A stretch of DNA of 38,722 bases from Microcoleus sp. bin38.metabat.b11b12b14.051 (GCF_013299165.1 NZ_JAAFKD010000044.1:3072-41793), one strand, 5' to 3'; counted from the stretch's first letter, positions 1 through 8,360 are shown. The notes: a model not told the origin generated them from the letters alone. Numbers and translations are program-made.

Positions 1-660
1 AAATAAACAACTTGCTATCCATCTTTGTCTTCCATTCTCCCCTCCGCGCCCTCTGCGCCCTCTGCGGCAAATCAAAAGAAAATATCTGTATCAACCGAAT
101 AATTCCTAGATCGCATCCCAGTAGCCGCTCCGCGATCGAACGCAACAGCTCCATTATGTATTCGCAACGCTTGCAAATAAACAACTTGCTATCCATCTTT
201 GTCTTCCATTCTCCCCTCCGCGCCCTCTGCGCCCTCTGCGGCAAATCAAAAGAAAATATCTGTATCAACCGAATAATTCCTAGATCGCATCCCAGTAGCC
301 GCTCCGCGATCGAACGCAACAGCTCCATTATGTATTCGCAACGCTTGCAAATAAACAACTTGCTATCCATCTTTGTCTTCCATTCTCCCCTCCGCGCCCT
401 CTGCGCCCTCTGCGGCAAATCAAAAGAAAATATCTGTATCAACCGAATAATTCCTAGATCGCATCCCAGTAGCCGAGCCGCGATCGAACGCAACAGCTCC
501 ATTATGTATTCGCATCGCTTGCAAATAAACAACTTGCTATCCATCTTTCTCTCCCCTCCGCGCCCTCTGCGCCCTCTGCGGCAAATCAAAAGAAAATATC
601 TGTATCAACCGAATAATTCCTAGATCGCATCCCAGTAGCCGAGCCGCGATCGAACGCAAC
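1..660. repeat. 174-bp tandem repeat, about 3.8 copies
   Basis: Copies begin at 1, 175, 349 and 523, so the period is exactly 174 bp. The first three copies are almost identical (a few substitutions in the third); the fourth lacks about 10 bp near 548 and ends near 660. Each unit carries a GC-rich segment of CCTCTGCG type followed by AT-rich sequence. Because 174 is a multiple of three, a 203-codon frame stays open through the array, but I read that as a by-product: it has no ribosome binding site and repeats only itself. The array starts at the window edge, so its full length is unknown. Confidence 0.95.
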
Positions 661-679
661 AAAAAACACGATTGCTTAA

Positions 680-1141
680 TTATCTAACAGTGACAGTATA
701 ATTCAATGCAAACGGCTTAAAATTAGCTCCATTCTTTGCTGTTCCGCTCAACTCAAGTTCGTAAATCCCAGCTTTAGGAAACACGATATCAGCGCCAGGA
801 ATGCCTTGATATTTCTCCGCAGATATGGCTTTGAGAGGCGGATCCATCAGCGGCTTATCCCCCTTTTTGTGATTTTTGGGATAAACAGCTAACTTGCAAT
901 TGCACTGCTCTAACGGGATAATTTTACCTCCACGGAAAGTCAGCGCAAACCACACTTTCGCAGGTTCTCCAGCGCGGGGATTGTGGTTGGGTTCCAGGTG
1001 AAAAGTAGCAGCCACATCTCCAGATACTTCGACTTCGTGGGCAAAAACTGCCATTGAGTTAAATTGAGGCGCTGCTAGCACTACCAATCCGCAAAAAACT
1101 AATAATCCCAAAATTTTACTTTTGTTTGATAGGCGAAACAT
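680..1141 (-). CDS. secreted FixH/YtkA-like small protein, possible metal-binding partner
   Basis: A 153-residue protein. I start it at the ATG at 1141 because GGAGAAG lies just upstream and the protein then opens with a clear signal peptide (about residues 1-34: basic start, hydrophobic core, cleavage near VFA-H). An upstream start at 1207 would bury that signal. The mature part is a small beta-rich domain of the FixH/YtkA-like type, with H48, H53 and a C80-N-C82 pair that could bind a metal such as copper (inference). It overlaps the end of the upstream membrane-protein gene by 26 bp, so the two are probably translationally coupled. FixH/CcoH-like proteins and TauE/SafE-type membrane proteins co-occur in cytochrome oxidase maturation clusters in other bacteria, which suggests a metal-handling or redox role in the periplasm. 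Function unproven. Confidence 0.6.
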   Translation of the reverse strand: MFRLSNKSKILGLLVFCGLVVLAAPQFNSMAVFAHEVEVSGDVAATFHLEPNHNPRAGEPAKVWFALTFRGGKIIPLEQCNCKLAVYPKNHKKGDKPLMDPPLKAISAEKYQGIPGADIVFPKAGIYELELSGTAKNGANFKPFALNYTVTVR

Positions 1142-2321
1142 AAAACTTCTCCAATGATAAAATTGACCAAAATAAGCGCGATCGCACAAACAAGACACCC
1201 AGGGCAATTATTCCCAACAGCAGCGCCCGCCATTGATTAACCGCCGTCCATTCAAAACCGCCAAGATAGTGGGAACCGATGAGTGCAGCGTGTAGGGCGC
1301 CCAGCAAGCAAGCGGGAACGCTTAACAGGTGAATTGGCCGCCACAGTTTGCCTAAATGATGTTGAATTCGATCGACACTGGTAACAGCCGCCGGTAACAT
1401 CAACAGCAGCGACAGCATCCCAGCCAGCATCCCAAACTGATGCTGCGGCACCATGAAAGACACAGCATCAAAATTCCACTTCAGCGTATGATCCAGTAGA
1501 TGAAACGTGTGGGCGACTGCGAGGATAAACGCACCCACACCCAAGGCGCGACGGTAGCGCAGCAGTTGCGGTAAAAAATTGCTTACCGGACGCGCCAACA
1601 GTGCTAGCATCAAGCACAACAGCGCTGCGTGGCCAGTAAAATCGACCATTTCATCGGTTCGTAACAGGGTAAGAATCCCAATTGATACCGTTACCCAACC
1701 ACCCATCCGAAACAATTGACTCCGCGTGTCTGCGCTCAATCTCCCAGCAAAAAAACCCACTCCCAGCATAGTTGGCAGCGTACCCAATCCGAAAGCAAAC
1801 ATCGTCGCCGCCCCCAAAACCGGATTTCCCGTTTCCGCCGCCTTAATCTGCGCCGCGTAGAGGAAACCGCAGGGAATCAAACCCCAAAGCAAACCCAAAG
1901 CCACAGGTACCCACCAGGTTTTTTGTGCTGAAAGCTGGTTCATTGCTTGTCCGACTCGATCGTGCGAAATTGGATGTAACAGCGGCAATCGTGGCAGAAA
2001 ATCGGGTTTAATTTGCACTAAACCAAACCAAATCAGCATTGTACCTGTCAAAAGTGCGATCGCCCGCCGCAATTCGCTACCCGTACCGGCCATTTGTCCA
2101 CCAGCAATTAACACCGAACCGACTCCGCCAATGGCAGCGCCCACTAGCGCGTAAGCAATAATTCTGCCCAAATTCAGCAGCAGGTGAAAGCGGAAAGCAG
2201 CTAATTTATCGTTGCGGGAACTAGACAGCGAAAACGCCACTGTCAGCGGGCCACACATCCCGGCGCAGTGACCGAAACTGCCGAGAAATCCTAAAGTGCT
2301 AATTAGCAGCAGGTCTAGCAT
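1116..2321 (-). CDS. TauE/SafE (UreH/DsbD_2-type) membrane protein with ferric-reductase-like C-terminal half
   Basis: A 401-residue polytopic membrane protein. The N-terminal half (about 1-235) has the HCAGMCGP motif at residues 18-25 that marks the UreH-like/DsbD_2 branch of the TauE/SafE superfamily, usually linked to metal or thiol-redox transport. The C-terminal part (from about 257, RRALGVGAF...AHTFHLLDH, later HLGKLWRPIHLL and LHAALIGS) resembles the heme-binding ferric-reductase-like domain of MsrQ/YedZ, including spaced histidines in helices. The combination suggests a membrane electron-transfer or metal-transport protein. It is first of a two-gene unit with the secreted FixH-like gene, which starts inside its 3' end. 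Family assignment of the first half is firmer than that of the second; the substrate cannot be told from sequence. Confidence 0.7.
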   Translation of the reverse strand: MLDLLLISTLGFLGSFGHCAGMCGPLTVAFSLSSSRNDKLAAFRFHLLLNLGRIIAYALVGAAIGGVGSVLIAGGQMAGTGSELRRAIALLTGTMLIWFGLVQIKPDFLPRLPLLHPISHDRVGQAMNQLSAQKTWWVPVALGLLWGLIPCGFLYAAQIKAAETGNPVLGAATMFAFGLGTLPTMLGVGFFAGRLSADTRSQLFRMGGWVTVSIGILTLLRTDEMVDFTGHAALLCLMLALLARPVSNFLPQLLRYRRALGVGAFILAVAHTFHLLDHTLKWNFDAVSFMVPQHQFGMLAGMLSLLLMLPAAVTSVDRIQHHLGKLWRPIHLLSVPACLLGALHAALIGSHYLGGFEWTAVNQWRALLLGIIALGVLFVRSRLFWSILSLEKFYVSPIKQK

Positions 2322-2337
2322 TTTGCTGATTTCCCCC

Positions 2338-2558
2338 CAAACAACGTTTAGTCATTAGACAAGATTGCAAAAATCTTTGATTAATACAGGAACCGCAGAT
2401 AAAAAGCAGATAAACACAGATAAACGCAGATATTTTCCAGATAATTTGTGATTTTTGCAAGAGGTCTATTAGTCATTAGTCATTAGTCATTAGTCAGAAC
2501 TAAGAAAGTAGTAAGCAAGAAGAGAGAAGAAGGACTGTCAACTTTCAAATGTCAACTT
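2338..2558. repeat. short repeats incl. TTAGTCA heptamer array (2468-2497)
   Basis: The gap holds an A-rich stretch with repeated CAGATAAA-like words (2391-2440) and about four copies of the heptamer AGTCATT at 2468-2497. The same heptamer recurs as longer arrays at 29134-29222 and 29325-29362. Heptameric short tandem repeats (STRRs) are a known feature of filamentous cyanobacterial genomes. No gene seen. Confidence 0.85.
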
Positions 2559-3158
2559 TCAACTATTAATACTGCTCGCTAAAATCCCCATAAGTTGATT
2601 AACTTGATTCAAAAAATACTCCAATAAATCTATTTGAATCTCCTCTCCTTCTAGCCTTAAAAACTTCCAAATTTCTCCTGTAGTCACAACTCCATAAATC
2701 CCCGATACTTCATTTCCTTCTCGTTGATTAAATATTTTAGCTGCATACATTTCTGCCGCGCACTGACCCAACCCTGCATTAATATTTTCCTTTTTTGCCT
2801 CCACGATTAAAATAATTGGCGCACTAATAATCAACAGTTCGGGCGATCGACTAATCAAAAAATCACAACTGCCATTTAACCCCAGATTTGTATCAACGGT
2901 AAAGTCTACACCAGAAAACAAACTGATGCGATCGGCAAAATGTCGAGTAAGTTCCAGCTAAATCGGCGCAATAATCATCTCCGATCGCGATTTATCCGTA
3001 TTGCTCGCCAGAGCAAAAGGAACATTATAAAGTAAAGTTTCTGTTAAATAATTACTGACTTCCAAAGCAGGTACAGCAGAGAACAAATCTTGCCGAGGCG
3101 AAATCGTTAAATTCAAAGCCTTTTTGACGCTGGCTAAACTGAAGTCGCTGTAAGCCAT
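2559..3158 (-). pseudogene. conserved cyanobacterial hypothetical protein interrupted by an in-frame TAG
   Basis: Read as one frame from the ATG at 3158, this encodes 199 codons of a protein type common in cyanobacteria: an N-terminal MAYSDFSLASVKKALNL segment, a middle ALASNTDKSRSEMIIAPI, and a C-terminal half with NGSCDFLISRSPELL, IVEAKKENINAGLGQC and YGVVTTGEIWKF. A TAG at 2958-2960 stops translation after residue 66. The next codons (L-E-L-T-R-H-F-A-D-R-I) continue the family sequence in the same frame, so the lesion is one nonsense substitution (TTG or similar to TAG), not a frameshift. The EAKxEN pattern resembles a PD-(D/E)XK nuclease-like core (inference). Either a young pseudogene, a read-through gene, or a sequencing error. 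Confidence 0.8.
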
Positions 3159-3266
3159 ACATTTTGCACCTTTAATTTTTTACTTTAAAGACATCTGCGT
3201 TCATCTGCGTCAATCTGCCCCAATCTGCGGTTCCCCCATCAATCGAAAATTTATGCAATCAGTCTA

Positions 3267-4334
3267 CTACTTTTGTTCGGGATGCGCTGCCGCTGGCGAA
3301 GCTGCACCCATTTGATTGATCGCAGCAATTAGCTGATAAAGCCGCCCCGCATCCCGTTGGTTGAAATGCAACACTAGGCGCGGCAAATCGAAGGTTTCAT
3401 CTCCGGCTTCGGCGGGGAAAGCTTTACTTTTTTCAATTTTTCCCGTCACCACAATATCGCTGAACTCAGTATTTAATCGATCGACATTCTCCTCAGAAAG
3501 TTCAGACTTCAAGCGAAGTACCAGTTTTCCATCCACGTAGCGGCAGGAGTGATAAACCCGATAAAAACTCGCGATCGCCTCACAAGCGACATTTACATCA
3601 TCTGTAATCGTGTACAGGCTGCGATCGTCAGCAGAAATCAAACCCCTGCCCCGCAATTGTTTTTGCACAAAATAATTCCAATCGTGCCAATAATCGCCTC
3701 CGGGTCGATCGATCAAAACCAAAGGAGCAGGCCCAAACTTGCCAGTTTGAGTCAAAGTCAGACATTCAAAAGCCTCGTCCAGAGTGCCGAAACCGCCCGG
3801 AAACAAAGCCAAAGCATCGCTTTCCCGCAGAAAGAATAACTTGCGGGTGAAAAAATATTTAAAATTGAGCAACTTGGAGTCGCCCGCAATAAAAGGATTA
3901 GAACCCTGCTCGAAAGGTAACTGAATGTTCAACCCAAAAGAACGTTCAGCAGTCGCCCCCTCGTTCCCCGCTTGCATGATTCCGCCGCCGCCGCCAGTCA
4001 TCACCATAAATCCCTGCTGGGCGATCGCCCGTGAAAAATTTCTGGCCATCAAATATTCCGGTGATGTGGGCGACACCCTCGCGGAACCAAAAATCACAAT
4101 TTTGCGAACATGGCGGTAAGGATAAAACATGGAAAAAGCTCTCTCCATATCTCGGAGCGACGCTGCCATAATTTTCCAGTCTAGGCGATCGAGTTCCTCT
4201 GATGCCATTTGCACTATCGCCCTGAGCGATCGTTCGATCCACTCTGAGTGCTTTAACATTGGCAGGCGATCGATTAAGTCGATCGCTTCAGCTTGGAAAA
4301 ACTCAAAATCTTGACCAGGCCCAGAAGGAATCAT
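3267..4334 (-). CDS. LOG family protein (TIGR00730-type Rossmann fold)
   Basis: A 355-residue protein with the two signatures of the LOG/lysine-decarboxylase-like family: GGGGGIM at 114-120 and PGGFGTLDE at 179-187. Family members hydrolyse nucleoside 5'-monophosphates to release the base (cytokinin riboside monophosphate phosphoribohydrolase in LOG proteins), although the cyanobacterial substrate is not settled. The N-terminal 75 residues form a charged helical extension, and the last 90 or so form an extra C-terminal domain, so the protein is longer than minimal LOG enzymes (about 190-250). Start is an ATG at 4334 with only weak Shine-Dalgarno character. It lies downstream of trxA on the same strand, but a terminator between them suggests separate transcription. 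Confidence 0.8.
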   Translation of the reverse strand: MIPSGPGQDFEFFQAEAIDLIDRLPMLKHSEWIERSLRAIVQMASEELDRLDWKIMAASLRDMERAFSMFYPYRHVRKIVIFGSARVSPTSPEYLMARNFSRAIAQQGFMVMTGGGGGIMQAGNEGATAERSFGLNIQLPFEQGSNPFIAGDSKLLNFKYFFTRKLFFLRESDALALFPGGFGTLDEAFECLTLTQTGKFGPAPLVLIDRPGGDYWHDWNYFVQKQLRGRGLISADDRSLYTITDDVNVACEAIASFYRVYHSCRYVDGKLVLRLKSELSEENVDRLNTEFSDIVVTGKIEKSKAFPAEAGDETFDLPRLVLHFNQRDAGRLYQLIAAINQMGAASPAAAHPEQK

Positions 4335-4492
4335 TAATTTTTCCGAAACGGTAACAATTTGTCAAATCATCAAAATTAAGGGGCAAAAGCCAAATTTATG
4401 AGCTAATAGCCACCAGCAAATTGCGCTGCTAGCAACTAATAACTTTTCTGGTAGCTTTGCCCCGGTTCTGAAGCGAGGGCGGCTTTCGCAAC

Positions 4493-4516
4493 AAAAAAAA
4501 GCGCGAAACCGCTCGC
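4493..4516 (-). terminator. intrinsic terminator of trxA
   Basis: On the minus strand, 8 bp past the trxA stop, a short GC-rich hairpin (GCGAG / TTCGC, 4503-4516) is followed by a run of T (A-run at 4493-4500 on the plus strand). Position and form fit a Rho-independent terminator; the stem is short. Confidence 0.6.
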
Positions 4517-4523
4517 AGTTGGG

Positions 4524-4847
4524 TTAAATGTACTTTTCTAGAGTGTTAGCCAGAGTAGTTTTGGGAACTGCCCCAACCACCATATCAACCCGCTGACCGC
4601 CCTTAAATATCATCAGCGTCGGAATGCTGCGGATACCGTATTGGCTTGCCACATTAGGATTCTCGTCGGTATTAACTTTTACTACCTTCACCTGCCCTTC
4701 ATATTGCTGGGCAATTTCGTCTACGACGGGCGCCACCATCCGACAGGGCCCGCACCAGGGAGCCCAAAAATCCACTAGAACTGGAACTTCGCTATCGAGC
4801 ACTTCCTGTTTAAAGGTAGAGTCGGTTACTTGCGCGGCTGCTGACAT
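4524..4847 (-). CDS. trxA: thioredoxin, m-type
   Basis: A 107-residue classical thioredoxin with the active site WCGPC (C32, C35), the cis-proline loop IRSIPTLMIFKGG, and normal full length. It reduces disulfides on target proteins in the cytosol, fed by ferredoxin- or NADPH-thioredoxin reductase; in cyanobacteria the m-type form is the main essential thioredoxin. The ATG at 4847 has AAGGAT about 9 bp upstream. A 610-bp untranslated region containing heptamer repeats and hairpins separates it from Yfr1, and guaB3 follows beyond. This guaB-yfr1-trxA neighbourhood is, from memory, conserved in many cyanobacteria. Confidence 0.95.
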   Translation of the reverse strand: MSAAAQVTDSTFKQEVLDSEVPVLVDFWAPWCGPCRMVAPVVDEIAQQYEGQVKVVKVNTDENPNVASQYGIRSIPTLMIFKGGQRVDMVVGAVPKTTLANTLEKYI

Positions 4848-4920
4848 CCCTAGCCATCCTTGTAAATACTATTTCTCGGATAACAAGTTTAGCAAAAAGT
4901 GTAACCACTTGCGTCAGTCG

Positions 4921-4953
4921 ATTTTAGATTTTAGATTTTAGATTTTAGATTTA
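4921..4953. repeat. heptamer STRR, GATTTTA unit
   Basis: About 4.5 copies of the 7-bp unit GATTTTA lie about 75 bp upstream of the trxA start. The reverse complement of the same unit forms the array at 15533-15564 just before rodA. Confidence 0.9.
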
Positions 4954-5457
4954 CTCCACGGATGAATCCTGACGGATTCAGGTCTAAAAAATTGTGGCTA
5001 CAACGCTTTTAGGGCAAGGGTTTTAGGGTAAAGTCATGGCTTTTGTCCCGCAAAGGTTGACTGTCTAGCTTGTGACGCTGGATGACAGTTTGTCGTCACA
5101 ATCTTGATAGTAGAGATTTATTAAGCGTCTAGTTCCAGAGCTAAAGTCTTTGCCCAGCAAGGAGTTCGGTGGCCTGAGTCCTTACGGTAAATCTGGGAGA
5201 GTGAAGTTCGACCGACAATTTTGAGAGTTCCACTCTTGGCGCCCGAGGCTTGTATCCGTTTTTGGGTAGGAGGGACGATTTTCAGAGAAGGCTTCTGAGC
5301 GAATTCCAGAAATGGAAGTTATAAGAAGACCTTCGGCACCCAAAAATTCTCCCCCTCTCCCCCTGTCCGCCTCTTTGCCTCTCCCCAACAGTCCGGAGCG
5401 AACAGCCTTAACCCCGTACCTAGTGAGTAAAGAGGAGCGACAGCGGTAAAAGAGGTC
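4954..5457. other. noncoding region between trxA and yfr1 with hairpins
   Basis: No credible gene. A hairpin with 7-bp arms (TGAATCC, 4963-4969; GGATTCA, 4974-4980) has a 4-nt loop. A larger one pairs TTGTGACG (5070-5077) with CGTCACAA (5094-5101), with an inner CTG/CAG pair. 5341-5390 is a C/T-rich stretch. Short open frames here on the minus strand lack family features. The region is upstream of trxA in its transcription direction and may carry its promoter or a long 5' UTR. Confidence 0.5.
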
Positions 5458-5528
5458 AAAAAGGAACCGCCCGAACAGTAGTCCGGGCGGAGTGTGGTGT
5501 GAGGAGTGAACGGAAACATGCGTCTCCG
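5458..5528 (-). ncRNA. yfr1: Yfr1 small regulatory RNA
   Basis: On the minus strand the sequence shows the full Yfr1 design. A 5' hairpin (CGGAGAC-GCAT-GTTTCCG, 5528-5511) is followed by the unpaired core ACTCCTCACACCAC (5507-5494), then a 3' hairpin with 7-bp arms (CCGCCCG / CGGGCGG, 5490-5467) and a T-rich tail (5466-5458), which form a Rho-independent terminator. The implied length of about 71 nt fits known Yfr1 RNAs (roughly 54-70 nt). Yfr1 is a cyanobacterial trans-acting sRNA whose single-stranded core pairs with ribosome binding regions of targets such as porin mRNAs. Its place between guaB and trxA is also the location remembered for other cyanobacteria. Ends are inferred from structure only. 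Confidence 0.92.
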
Positions 5529-5533
5529 CTTTT

Positions 5534-5539
5534 TATATT
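5534..5539 (-). promoter_or_regulatory. putative -10 element of yfr1
   Basis: AATATA (minus strand, 5539-5534) lies 6 nt before the first base of the 5' stem at 5528, the right distance for a sigma70-type start at the hairpin. No good -35 box is evident. Confidence 0.5.
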
Positions 5540-5634
5540 GTGACATCTCCTTCTCGATAATTCCACAACATTCTGTAAATTTCGAGACTCTTGAACAAAT
5601 TTTGTCAAGGTATCCTAGTATTTAATCAGTAAAT

Positions 5635-6798
5635 CTACTTACCCATGCCCAACTGCTGAGCTTTTTGATAGACTTTACCCTCAGTCAGCAGAGAAGGAGC
5701 AATCACCACTTCCACTTGCTGCATCTCCTTAATATCCTTAGCGCCTAGGGTACCCATGCTAGTTTTCAGAGCTCCGAGCAAGTTGTGCGTACCGTCATCT
5801 AACAGGGCTGGGCCCCGCAAAATTTGCTCAACAGTGCCGGTAGTCCCCACCCGAATCCGAGTCCCGCGCGGCAAAACCGGGCTAGGAGTCGCCATCCCCC
5901 AGTGAAAGCCGTGGCCTGGAGCTTCCGCAGCCCTAGCAAAGGGCGAACCAATCATCACTCCATCAGCGCCGCAAGCAATGCACTTGCAGATATCGCCGCC
6001 AGTAATTAAACCGCCGTCAGCAATCACCGACACGTATTTGCCAGTTTCGCGATAGTAGTCGTCCCGCGCCGCGGCGCAGTCTGCTACGGCTGTGGCTTGG
6101 GGAACTCCGACACCCAATACACCCCTGGACGTGCAAGCAGCCCCCGGCCCGATGCCCACGAGAATGCCTGCGGCACCAGTTTTCATTAAATTCATGGCGA
6201 CTTCGTAGGTGACGCAGTTGCCCAAAATTACTGGTATCGGCATCTCTTTACAGAATTGGGTCAAATCTAAAGAGACGATCGACTCTGGGGAAAGAAAAGC
6301 AGTCGAGACTACAGTTGCTTGCACAAAAAATATATCAGCTCCCGCGGAGGCAACTGTTAAACCGTATTTGCTCGCGCCGGCTGGTGTGCCGCTAACCGCA
6401 GCAATCCCTCCTCCTGCTTTAATTTCTTTAATTCTGATCTCGATTAATTCGGGCTTGATGGGTTCGGCATATAGTTGCTGCATCAGGGAGACAAATTCGT
6501 GGTTCCCAACAGAAGCGATGCGCTCTAATATTGGCTGGGGGTCGGCATAGCGAGTTTGAATTCCTTCAAGGTTGAGCACGCCCATTGCTCCCAATTCCGA
6601 CAGCAAAATGGCCATCCGCACATCGACTACTCCGTCCATGGCGCTGGCGATAATCGGAATTTCTCGATCGATCCCACCAATCTGCCACTTGGTATCTGCC
6701 AAACTCGGATCGAGGGTGCGCTGTCCGGGTACAAGCGCGATTTCATCTATGCCGTAAGCTCTGCGAGCGCTTTTGCCCCGCCCAATTTCAATATTCAC
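5635..6798 (-). CDS. guaB3: GuaB3-type IMP dehydrogenase
   Basis: A 387-residue member of the IMPDH/GMP reductase family without the CBS pair found in classical GuaB, matching the GuaB3 subgroup in length and sequence (IEIGRGKSARRAYGIDEIALVPG at the start). The catalytic loop cysteine is C222 in GPGAACTSR; the flap and phosphate-binding glycine motifs (VIADGGLITGGDICK, GADGVMIGSPFA) are present. The enzyme oxidises IMP to XMP with NAD in guanine nucleotide synthesis; cyanobacterial GuaB3 has been reported to act as an IMP dehydrogenase. The start is GTG at 6798, with GGAAG about 11 bp upstream and no earlier in-frame ATG. Located upstream of yfr1 and trxA on the same strand and divergent from the LpxB-like gene. 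Confidence 0.9.
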   Translation of the reverse strand: MNIEIGRGKSARRAYGIDEIALVPGQRTLDPSLADTKWQIGGIDREIPIIASAMDGVVDVRMAILLSELGAMGVLNLEGIQTRYADPQPILERIASVGNHEFVSLMQQLYAEPIKPELIEIRIKEIKAGGGIAAVSGTPAGASKYGLTVASAGADIFFVQATVVSTAFLSPESIVSLDLTQFCKEMPIPVILGNCVTYEVAMNLMKTGAAGILVGIGPGAACTSRGVLGVGVPQATAVADCAAARDDYYRETGKYVSVIADGGLITGGDICKCIACGADGVMIGSPFARAAEAPGHGFHWGMATPSPVLPRGTRIRVGTTGTVEQILRGPALLDDGTHNLLGALKTSMGTLGAKDIKEMQQVEVVIAPSLLTEGKVYQKAQQLGMGK

Positions 6799-6908
6799 GC
6801 TGTTTCACTTCCACAATGTATTTAAATTAGATTAACAAAATCGTAGCCCGGTTGCCCTTCGCGATCGCACAACGGCGTTTAGCAAAGTTCAGCACTAAGT
6901 CGGATTTT

Positions 6909-8114
6909 ATGAAATCGAAGGGAATACTTTTCCTCAGCAACGGCCACGGGGAAGACGCCATTAACTGTCAAATTGTCAGTGCTTTGAGAGCATCTGGCGC
7001 CAAGCTCGATCTGGCGGCGATGCCCATTGTAGGTGACGGAGATGCTTACAGGCGATCGAGCCTACCAATTATCGGGCCCACCAGCCAAATGCCATCTGGG
7101 GGAGTTTTTTACATGAATCCCCTGTATTTGCTCAAAGACGTTGGGGCGGGGCTAATTGCCTTAACTTGGCAGCAACTGCGGGCTGTGCGGACGCATTCCC
7201 ACAGCTACGATTTAGTAGTGGCGACTGGAGATATTGTCGCAGCCGCGATCGCCCGTGCCACAGCCCGCCCCTATATAATTTTTCTATCAGCTCATTCTAG
7301 TTATTACGAAGGGCGAGTAAATTTGGGTTTAATCTTGTGGCAGTTGCTGAGTTCGGAGAAATGTCTGGCAGTTTTTACTAGAGATGCTGTGACTGCGGCT
7401 GAGTTAAACCGACAGGGTTTAAAAAAAGCCGAGTTTGCCGGCAATCCTGTGATGGACAGCCTGAGCGCTACCGGCAAGGATTTGCAATTAATAGCATCCG
7501 GGAGGGCGATCGCGCTTCTGCCCGGTTCACGCCTCCCCGAAGCCAAGGAGAACCTCATTTTGCTGCTAAAATTGGTCAAACAAATTGCTACCAACTCTAC
7601 CTTACCAGTGCAATTTCGGGCCGCCTTAGTTCCAAGTTTAATGCTGGAATTAGATGATATTGCAGCCCAAGCCGGATGGCTGCACCGAGAAGGAAAGTTA
7701 ATTTATCAAGAAATCCAACAGCAGGGTAGCGAAAAAGCAGCAACTGTTGAAGTAATTTGCTATTCTGATGCTTTCGCCGACATTTTGCAGCAATCTAATT
7801 TAGTAATTGGGATGACGGGAAGCGCGATCGAACAAGCTGTAGGTTTGGGAAAACCTGTAATTACCATCCCCGGTAACGGCCCCTCATTTACCTATCGCTT
7901 TGCGGAGGCTCAAAATCGGCTGTTAGGCGATTCCGTGCAGGTAATCGGCACAAAACCCGCAAATTCGGAGATTATTCAGGAAGCTGCTAAAGCCGTCGAT
8001 CGCACTTTGCAACAAAAAGATTATTTAGAAACTTGCGTTAAAAACGGGTTAGAAAGAATGGGCCCAGCAGGAGGCAGCCAGCAAATTGCCAATTACATAA
8101 CAAACAATCTCTAA
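6909..8114 (+). CDS. lipid-A-disaccharide synthase-related glycosyltransferase (TIGR03492-type)
   Basis: A 401-residue protein from the ATG at 6909 (MKSKGILFLSNGHGED). A TTG start 57 bp earlier would add a tail unlike the family. The N-terminal SNGHGEDAIN loop and the C-terminal GMTGSAIEQAVGLGKPVITIPGNGPSFTYRFAEAQNRLLG region are hallmarks of the cyanobacterial and plastid LpxB-related GT-B family. It differs from true LpxB, and its product is unknown; a glycolipid or envelope sugar transfer is likely. It is divergent from guaB3 and convergent with the deacetylase, with a palindromic repeat cluster in between. Confidence 0.8.
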   Translation: MKSKGILFLSNGHGEDAINCQIVSALRASGAKLDLAAMPIVGDGDAYRRSSLPIIGPTSQMPSGGVFYMNPLYLLKDVGAGLIALTWQQLRAVRTHSHSYDLVVATGDIVAAAIARATARPYIIFLSAHSSYYEGRVNLGLILWQLLSSEKCLAVFTRDAVTAAELNRQGLKKAEFAGNPVMDSLSATGKDLQLIASGRAIALLPGSRLPEAKENLILLLKLVKQIATNSTLPVQFRAALVPSLMLELDDIAAQAGWLHREGKLIYQEIQQQGSEKAATVEVICYSDAFADILQQSNLVIGMTGSAIEQAVGLGKPVITIPGNGPSFTYRFAEAQNRLLGDSVQVIGTKPANSEIIQEAAKAVDRTLQQKDYLETCVKNGLERMGPAGGSQQIANYITNNL

Positions 8115-8165
8115 AAAAACAGTAGACAAAAAAAGTTCGCAATCATAACTTCAATCACAAAAAAA

Positions 8166-8360
8166 GGTTCGTAGTGAGGACTTTAGTCCTTCTTTTTTTG
8201 CGGACTAAAGTCCTCACTTTAGTCAAAAAAAAAGGTTCGTAGTGAGGACTTTAGTCCTTCTCGGAATGCGAAATAAACTCCTCACTTTAGTCAAAAAAAA
8301 GGTTCGTAGTGAGGACTTTAGTCCTTCTTTTTTTGCGGACTAAAGTCCTCACTACGAACC
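8166..8360. repeat. palindromic repeat cluster (family A), 3 copies
   Basis: Units start at 8166, 8234 and 8301 (periods 68 and 67). The third is a perfect palindrome: two 24-bp arms containing GTAGTGAGGACTTTAGTCC and its complement, around a 12-bp T-rich loop, ending at 8360. The first two have shortened or diverged right arms. The cluster fills the convergent gap between the LpxB-like and deacetylase genes, so the RNA hairpin can form on both strands and probably works as a terminator. Related copies occur near 16841, 27601, 29256, 31689 and 32011. Confidence 0.92.

Noticed and set aside
12..623. 203-codon open frame on the plus strand
   Set aside because: It is produced by the 174-bp tandem repeat (a multiple of three), lacks a ribosome binding site and resembles no protein.
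5182..5546. Overlapping 68- and 75-codon minus-strand frames
   Set aside because: They cross Yfr1 and a polypyrimidine stretch and show no protein-like features.
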